DNA of 64,000 nt from Callaeas wilsoni. Taxonomy: Eukaryota > Chordata > Aves > Passeriformes > Callaeidae. Made by a program: the position numbers and the translations under genes. The stretch covers positions 62,001 through 126,000 of the forward strand of contig VWPU01009676.1 of assembly GCA_013398955.1 (NCBI GenBank), given 5' to 3'. Shown here one piece after another: positions 39,501 through 48,500 of this stretch. The first letter of the stretch is position 1. Every line of letters begins with the position of its first letter. The notes beneath the pieces were generated by a model that saw nothing but the letters and a program-made list of their open reading frames with translations, made no database searches and was not told where the DNA came from.

Positions 39501-42500
39501 GGACCAGTCTCTTGTGCCAACTTCACTGAGCGCTACAAAGGGCATCAAAAGCAGTGAGGGGAAGAAATCTGTGAGAAACCCAAGGCTGTCCTGCTCCAAG
39601 TGCTGGCTGAATTTGAGTGGATGGATGACGGGGTGTGAGCTGTTGGTTCAGGGAAAGCATTCCATCTAAGGGAATGGGAGTGCCTGGTGCTCCTTGGCTC
39701 AGGCTGAATGGGAAAGGAAGGCACTGAATAAGCAGGATTTGTCAAAGCATGTGTCTCTCCATGCCAGAACTCTTGATGGATGCTGCATGCTCACCCCACT
39801 GTCAGTTACTCTGCATTGCCAATTGTTTGGCAGAGTGAAGGGAGCTGGCATGGCTTTTCAATAGAATAGAAGAGGAGAGGCTCTCCTGCTTTGTTTTATT
39901 CACAGCTTTTTATGCATTTTTTAAAAAAGGGAGAGGAGTGTGTCCCTGCCATAACATTGCCTCTCCATGAAAGTGTTTCTGAGCAAATTGCTGGTTAAAG
40001 AGGAGAATTCAGACCTGTGGGTGATTCCCAGGCCCTCCCTCTATTTGTGGGATCCTTTCGCAGATGTTTGTTATGTAAATACACCACACTAAAAATAGTT
40101 GCCTTTGATTCCTTTCTTTGTACTGAATGTTACAAAATGTTTTGATGAGATCCAGCTCTCAGCAGCGCCTATTGTTAGCTTGTGGTGACGTGGATGCTGC
40201 AGCTGCCCTTACATGAGCTCAGTGAAGTCACCAGCCTCCTGGACTCTTCTATTTTAATCCAGCTGTCTGTTCCCTGGGGCACCCCTTGCCCCTCCTGGCC
40301 ACGGGGTAATACTTGCCCAGCTGGCAGGGATCCCCAGCAGCTCCAGTTCCACAGCTACATGAGTCACTCCAGCCTCCATTCCCACACGGCTGTATCCCTA
40401 CGCTGCCTGCAGTGTGCAGCCGTGGCTGGCAAATCTCTCCTGTCCATCCCTGTTCTGAAGCTGACATTCATTTAGGGATGCTTGCTGCCACAGACACATT
40501 TCCATGCTTGGTTACCCTGACAGAGCTTGTCTGCTGAAGGGAATTTCCTTGCAGAAGCCAAGGTGAATTGCAGTGGACTAGCGAACAGTTCAGATTTTCC
40601 CCCTGGAGAGATGCTTTTCTTTTGCCAGCTTAACTCAGCATACCTCCTTTGTTCTGCCCTGCAGTCTGTGCCTCATTTAGCCCCATTTGTGAATGTTACC
40701 TCTGCATGCCTAAGCAATGGATGCTGCAATCTGTTTATTTTATGTGCCACTAGGAAATTAACTTTAAGGAAGACTGGAAGCTGATTACCATCCTTGTTGG
40801 AGGCAGCGACCTATGCCAGTACTGCTTGGACAAGGTTTGTATCTCTGAATTAGGCATGCTCATCCAGGCATTTGGCCGGTGACCAGCCCTGGAAATATAG
40901 CCTTTCTCTCTCTCAGGCAGCCAAAGTTCCTCTTTGTTTAAAAAGCACTTAGAAGTCCTGTCCCTTTCGTCTGTATTGTATCAGCAACAAGTGCACAGCT
41001 TTTAATACAGGAGCACTGCAGCTCTGAAGAAATGCATTATTTAAGTACTGGGCCCATATTGAACAAAACACAAAGATTAAGCTGAAGAGCTCTCCTTGCT
41101 TAGCTGGACAAAGCAACCGGTGTGGTGTCTCAGATGTCTTAGGGGACACAAATGAAGTCTACTGGAAAACATCTCCACACAATAATTACTGAGGATGCCC
41201 CAACTCTTGCTTCGGAATGACACCAAAAATAATAACATCAGTTTAGAGTGAAAAACATGTCTTTTCTTTAGCTGTCAGTGGTCACCCCCTCTGAAACTGT
41301 TCGTGTGGCACAGGTTTGGGGTCTGGACCCCAGCTTGTTGAAATGTCCAAGCACTGTTCTCTGTTTTGCTCTTTCCTTTATAGGCTGCTGCCTGGAGCCT
41401 TTGTCCCCACAGCTACATCTCTATAACTACAGTCACGAAGTTGTTTTGCTTATGGGCTTTGTGGGGTCTGACAGCCTTCATATCAGTTTCTCCAGATGGG
41501 CAGTTTGAAAAAAAAAAATTCTTCTGTTCATAAGGCAAACCAGTCTGGTCTGGGTCCCATAAAAGACAACCCAAAATCCAAGAACATGACCAATATAGTC
41601 ATTATCAGGGAAAGGCTCTGCCAAGATACCTCAGGATTTTCTACAGAGATTAGAGGAATTTATTAATGGCATAAAAACACAAGGACTATATAACCTCTGT
41701 ACATGTGCCAGTAAACTTCTTGATCTGGAAATATATCTGCCAACAAAAAAAAAAGGAGCATCAAATTGTTACATCTTCTCACAGACCACCTTCTTGGTTC
41801 CTGAAAAAGACTGACTTTTTTTTTTTCTTTTTTTTCTTTTCTTTTTTTTTTTTTTAAACAGGAAACCTATTCAGTGCAAAACTATGTAAAGCACCTTCAG
41901 GACACTCTGGATATTTTCTATAAGGAGGTAAGCTTTTAAGATACCCTAGCAGGCTATGTTCCTGGCAAGTACACTGATATTTTTCTCACCTCTGATAGAC
42001 TGTCAGTGATTATGTTTCATACAAGGTCATCTTTCAAATAGCTGAAGTCAATCTGTTCCTCAGTGCTGCATTTCAACAACTGTATTACCTAATGCCCTGA
42101 GAATAACAGCTGCAGTTTCAGAAAAGCTGCGTGTTTCACAGTATTTATGCGGTGGACCAAACACACCACGACCCTACAGCCAGTTTTCATGGCTAAACCA
42201 ACCATAAACAGTTTCATTTACCCTAGAGCAAGTGCAAGTGTCCCAGGGAGCGAAGCAGCATTTCGGCTAGTTTGTACTAGCTGCTGGAATTCTTTTGGCT
42301 GACATCCACTGTATGTCTCCCTCCCCCTCCTTTTATACATCATCCTTGCACATGCCATTGGCTGCAGCCAGCGCAGTTTGCACTGACTCCCTGACCTACG
42401 GATGGCACTTCTCGCTCTTTGTAGTGGTATCATGTTCTGTTATTTGTAACATGTCTGAATGTCTGGTTATTATCATCCTTGCAGCTCCCAAGAGTCTTTA

Positions 42501-45500
42501 TCAACGTGGTGGAGATGCTAGAGTTCTCTGGACTGCGTCAAATCACAGCAAGCTCTTCAGAGTGCGCTTTGACAGCAAAGTAAGTGAGCAAAACAGCTCT
42601 TTGCCTATAAAGTGATTCTTTTTGGCTCAGTCTCAATTTCTACAGGAGCACATACATACTGAGCTCTCCAAGCTACTTGCATTGCTGCCTTTACCTGATG
42701 CACTAGTTCTCATCAACTTTCTATTATTTCTTCCAATACTTCAGCTGAAAAGCATGCACCTGTAGATAGCAGTTATAACTTCTCAGCTCTAAGGGAGCAT
42801 GACACAGCACAAGTCGACATATGATTGCTGTAGTGGTGAACTTCAGAGGCTTTTTTGCCCAGCCATCCCCTAGTCAGCAGCGCAGGCCGACATCCCTGAT
42901 TCCTCTCTTTGTATCCAGTGCTGCAGGCTGGGCTGCATACAGCAGAGCACAACCAGGAACTGCTCCCCACACCTAATGAAGGAGACCAAAATCTTAACTC
43001 AAAGAACGTTGAGGGGCTTATTTTGGAAAGCAGCAGTGTCTTTAAAGGCATCAGAATGGACACAAAAAGGCTCTTTAGTCTTGCAGAGAAAGGTATAACA
43101 AAGACCAGTAGTTGGAAGGTGATGCCGAATGAATTCAAATTAAGTCAGGCACAGATTTTTAAAAATACAAGTGATTAACTACAGGAACACGTGAAGTGTG
43201 TTTTTGGAAGCGAAAATAATGAATTGATGATCTTGCTTGATGTCTTCGTATTCACTCCAAGCACATTCTTAGAAGATGAATTTCAGTGAGGCACAAGTTA
43301 TTACCTCTTGTTATGAGGGTAACATAATAAAACAGAGTAGTGCAAGGACTCGGACTACATGAGAAATTTGTCTTTTTTAACTTTAAACACCCAGGTGTCT
43401 GAAAATCTACTGTAAGCCCATTCATGAGGTGGCTTTTCTTGTTATTCTAATACATATGATTTCCTGCTAATGTGTGGCATACTAAACACTTTTTTGTGTT
43501 TGACTCAAGAGCTGTGGATCCTGTAGCTCTTTCTGGCTGTGACAGGTGTTCACTTTGAAAAGTAAAATCAGTAGAGATTTTTCTTCTCTGAAGTATTTGT
43601 CCATTTCTAAGCCACCAAGGTGTCTCTCCCTTCTGCACGTGAGCTTTGAGCACCTGTCCTGAGCTTCTTGAATCAGACACACACTGCCAAAGAGCTGTGA
43701 ATAGACTATTCTAGACTGGCTTTTAATTCTAGTATTTCTTTTGTTGAAGGAAAGTTTGCCCATGTTTCTTTAACCCGGAGGAAAATTCTTCTGAATTACA
43801 AGAAATGAAGAGAGTTAACAGAGATTTTCAGGTAATGCACTGGTTCTGTAACTGGTCATGTTCACTTGTGTTCTTTATATTGCTTCCCTCACTGCCCTTC
43901 CTGTCATGCATATCCTCAGCAATACAGAGAGGGATAACTGGAAAACAACTTGGCTAGAGCCTAATCAAAACCCTACCCAGCTAACCAGTTAGTAGCAGTG
44001 CAAGTCTTTCCACATTGCCTAATGATTTGACCTCATTTCTGAGCTGGATGCAGATGGAGACCAGTTCTGTTTCCAGCTGCTGTTTCAACAGCCAAAAAGG
44101 ATTTAGTAATGATGGCTGCTTTGTTGATATGTGTTTGTCTGTTATGAGTCCAATGAGTAGCTCACATGAATTAACATGTCACTGCAAGAGTGACAAATGA
44201 CCTTGCATCAGCTGTTTTGTGGTTACTCTTAGCAGAAAAAATTAACTAAACCAACCATGGGCCAGCTTGCTATCTGAGAGTAACTTGTCATAGCCTCAGG
44301 CGTAAGATTCACTCAAAATTAACAGAGGCTATAAATAGCTATTGGAGCAGAAGCTTTTTCCATCGATGTTCTTATGAATACAGGAATCACTGTATCAGAT
44401 CACATTATGCTCTCCATGCTGGCTCTGGCAGTGGCTGTTGTCCAATGAATCTGACAAAGCTCAAGAAATTCACCCTGGATAATGCTTGTGTAAGCCTGCT
44501 AGAGGGGTAATTTTCCTTAACTAGGGAAGAGGGATTAGGAATGTTTTGAGATATGACCAGGAGCATTAGCATTTATACCCATAAGATGGCAAGTTACAAT
44601 GAGATAGGTTTCTTTATTTGTATGAATGTCTGTGACCATAATTTTTGAAAGTGGCAGGTAATTTTTCAATGTTTAAGTTTTATTTTAATTCAAGCACACT
44701 TTTCTGAAAAATCAAGTGTGCTTCAGCCTCAAGTTGGCATTCTGGACTCATTTGTCACTTGTAAAAATGTTGGCCTTATTCCTTTTTTATAATTTTCTGT
44801 AAATTTTAATCTCGTTGCAATTGTGGAGCTTTGGTTTCTATAAGTAAGGTTTGAACTACTTTTTTCTGTGGGTTCTTTTTAAATTAAGCAACTTTATATT
44901 TTTTATGTTTTTATTTTTGTTTGAATTAACCCAACTTCTGTGCATTTTCCTCATGAAATTCTCTTCATGAACCAAATTATTTTCTTAGCCATTTTCTTGA
45001 CTGCTTTATAACATTTAGCTGGATTTACACTAACGATTTACGGCTTCCTACACTGAAAGATGTGTAATCTGCATATTTTTGATAGCTGACAAATGTTAGA
45101 TGAGCCTCGCAAGTAACTCTTCTGTTTTCACTGATTACACTGCATCCAGGCTGAAGCCTTGTGGCTGGTCAACAGCGGTCGGTACGAGCAGCGGGAGGAC
45201 TTTGCTGTTGTCACGCAGCCGTTTTTCCGGAACACCTTGGTGCCCCTGGATAGCGTGAGTCCTGTTTTGCTTCCCCATTGTGCAAGAGCCAGTGTCTTGA
45301 TTCCTCTTAAGCCGGTAAGACCTGTGCCACAAAGCACCGTGTTTTCTTCTCTTTGCACAGTCCAGTGGCACGGTGTGGAATCTGTGGTAAGAGCGAGAGA
45401 GGAGAAGCCAGGAAGTCTCACAAGAAAACAAGAAGGTTCACAGTGCTGCCTGTGAATCAAAATGGCTTTAGGAAACATTCATAGTGTGCACCCATAAACT

Positions 45501-48500
45501 AGGCACCCTCTGACTTCCTCTAAACTGCATGTTGCTTCCCTTGTTGAGGAGGTTGGTTAGCATTCACCACAGTTTCTCGATTTAGGTTATGGAATGCGTT
45601 CAGGTTTTCTTCAAATGGAGACCAGCACTTGAATTTCTGACTCATCCAAGCCTAGAAACAGGAAGCAGCCTTTGAAACCAAACACTAATTTTCCTCCTTT
45701 TCTCCAGCCTTAGCATTATATATGCTGTGTAGTTAGGGATACAAATATCCAGCATGAATCCTAGTCAAAACAACCCACTTTTGCATAGTACTGATCCTTT
45801 TTTCATACCATCCCCATTCTTTTTTTTTCTGGCAGTCTACAAGGTCGAACAATGGTTGCCATACAAGTAGTGATGAGGCAAATTCCCCCTAAGAGAGACA
45901 TTTGCCTCAGTTGGATAAGCCCACCATTTTTATTGTTATCAACAATTTGAACACCTGAAAGGTTGTAAATCTGAGTCACAGAAGTTTAAAAAGCAATAAT
46001 AAGCAGTTTTCTATGGGTTCGGTACAAAATGGAATGCGGGTCAATGGCAGGGTGCGTGTAACAGCTGTGACTGTTGGCTTAATGATAAGTTTACTTTTGT
46101 TATGAAAATTTCCGTGTGAAGTTGAGCAGGCTGCATTACATAGAAGGTCTCAAGGTGCAGTGATCAGCCCATAGTTAGGAGCACCTAAGTTTATTTCCAG
46201 TCCAGTGTGAAAACATGACCATATTGCCTTTAGGAAGATACCAAAATTGTGAAGTGGGTATACCAAGTGCAGTACACTATTACAGATCTCAAAGAGTGAA
46301 ATTTGCTGAGAAATACATTTTTGCTTTTATTGCAGACCAGCAAGCCAGATATGAGTTTCTTTGCTGCAGACTGCTTTCATTTCAGTGTAAGAGGCTATGC
46401 TGAGATGGCCATGGCTCTTTGGAATAACATGGTAAGGGGTTACAACTTAGATCCCTATGTGTTTGTGTAGCAGTATCTACAAAAGATCCTGAGGAAGGTG
46501 TCTGAAACAAAAGAGTAAGCAAGACATAAAATTGATACCCTAATAAGAGGGGGTTGCTCAACTCTGAGGTTCTTCTCACTCTGCATTGCTTAGGAATGTA
46601 ATCCAAAGTGATCGTATTGATGAAACGGTGTAAGTCTTTGCTCATTCAAAATGAGAAGTATTGAGAGTCTTAATGTAATGAAAAATTCCTTTCTGATTTG
46701 GCAAATAACTTGCATTAAAACAAAAAGTCAGCCTACTTAAAGCCTAAATTCTGTAGGTTTGCTGAAAATGTCTGTTCAATGAGCTTGCCCTTCTTCAGTG
46801 AATTCTGTTATATTTATTAGGAAAACATATACGTGACTGAATTTTTGCTGCCATTAATAGTGTGGACATGTTGTACCACCCACTCTTGCATCTGAGGCAG
46901 TTTTAGTAGAGTCACTAAAACTAATGGGGGGCTGAAATCAAACTTATGATGCTCGTAATCACATTCCATCTGTCATTTTGGGGGAAATGATAGCTTTCGA
47001 ATAGTGTTGGAAGAAGGTGTAAGAGGCACATGCTAGACTTGATAACTCCACGGTCACAGTTGCTTTCAGAAACGTTTCCCCACGTTGGGAGGAAGACTAT
47101 GGCATTTTCATGCCACAGCAACGTTTTCTCCCCTTGTCTTGTAAACACCAGTACCCAAACACATTGTGCTAGAACACATCCTGCATCTTGGTTTGTACAA
47201 GAAACAAGCATAAATGGAGGGGAATTTCTTTTCCATCCAAGTAAAAGTTCAAGCAAGATAAGAAACTTACCAGATACCCCAGAATGATCTTGAGCAGAAG
47301 GACTGGAAAATGCAGGGCAGGAATCTGTGCAGTTGCCCAGTATAGCATACGAGCTGTAGGTCCAGGGTTATAGAATGTACAATGCATGCACATGCTTGGA
47401 GTAATTGACTTGTGCATGCACAGCAAATCTGCCTGTTTTCCATCAGGCTTCCCTGTCTGGGACTCCAGATGACAGCAGGCTGGTAGGCTTCACTCTGCTT
47501 CATAGCTTAAACAGGGCTAATGGTGGGCCAGAAACCCCAGGCAAATGCAGAAAAATTCAAATTGAGCATGGCTGAGGGTTTCAAGGAAAAAAAAAGAGAC
47601 AGTACCTGGGCATATGGCAGTCTTAAATTGGTTTCTGTTGCCATGTGGTATTCCTATTGGCCATTACTCATTCCTGAATCACCATCAGGCTTTTTTCCTA
47701 TGCCACCAGAGGTTTTTTTCTGTCCAGACTGTCACTCATTTCCTACGCATATAAGGATATTGACACAAAGCTTTCTACTGGTGGCAGGGATCACGTTCTT
47801 ACTGATGCAAAGCACAACTATTCCCTCCCATAGAGATCTGTTGGTCTATGCCAACTGCAGATATTACTGTTTACTATTTAAATGTAGTTCTTGTAACACA
47901 TCCCTGCTTTTCCCTTGCAGTCCTTGTACGGCAAGGCTGTGCAAGCTTACTGTAAGGCTGTATTGTTTCCCTGTTCCCTGAAAAGCTCGGCAGGCTGCAG
48001 GCTTATGGCCAAATGACACGGATTCTTGTCAGTGCACATAAAGGGCCAGACTGTGCCTGGCCACTGTGTGGGTATGCAGGGATTGGGATGGCTTACAAAG
48101 TCTCTCCCTCACCGTAATGTTCTTTGCCCTTTTTGTTTCGTGCGAAACAAATTGTGCTCCTGCTTTCTGAAGTCAGAGGACTCTGTCGTCTTAATGGGTT
48201 TCCACTGGTCCCAAACCCACCTTGTCAGGTCTTTGGCCAAGGTGAAAAGACACACGGACAGTGTGTTTGGCTTGTGTTCTGCCTCCATGCTTGCCACATA
48301 CTCTAGAGGAGCTGTGGGTTTCTTCCAGAACTTGTCCAGTATGCTCATGGACTTGAGGATACTGTCATCTTCAAAGCTCAGAAGCTAATGCTCCTGAAGA
48401 ACAGATTGCATAGCGATGAAGTAAGCATGGATGGTTACAGAATTTTGCATTTTATCATCTTTTGTCTGGGCTCTGTGCCAGAATCCTCACCAAATGCCCT

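Noticed and set aside
43750..43780. Apparent stop codon at the start of exon 35
   Set aside because: It appears only in the wrong frame. With the two bases carried from exon 34 the exon is open and matches exons 7 and 21.
47520..47981. 153-codon + frame in intron 37
   Set aside because: No recognisable protein, no exon borders fitting PLB1; probably chance.
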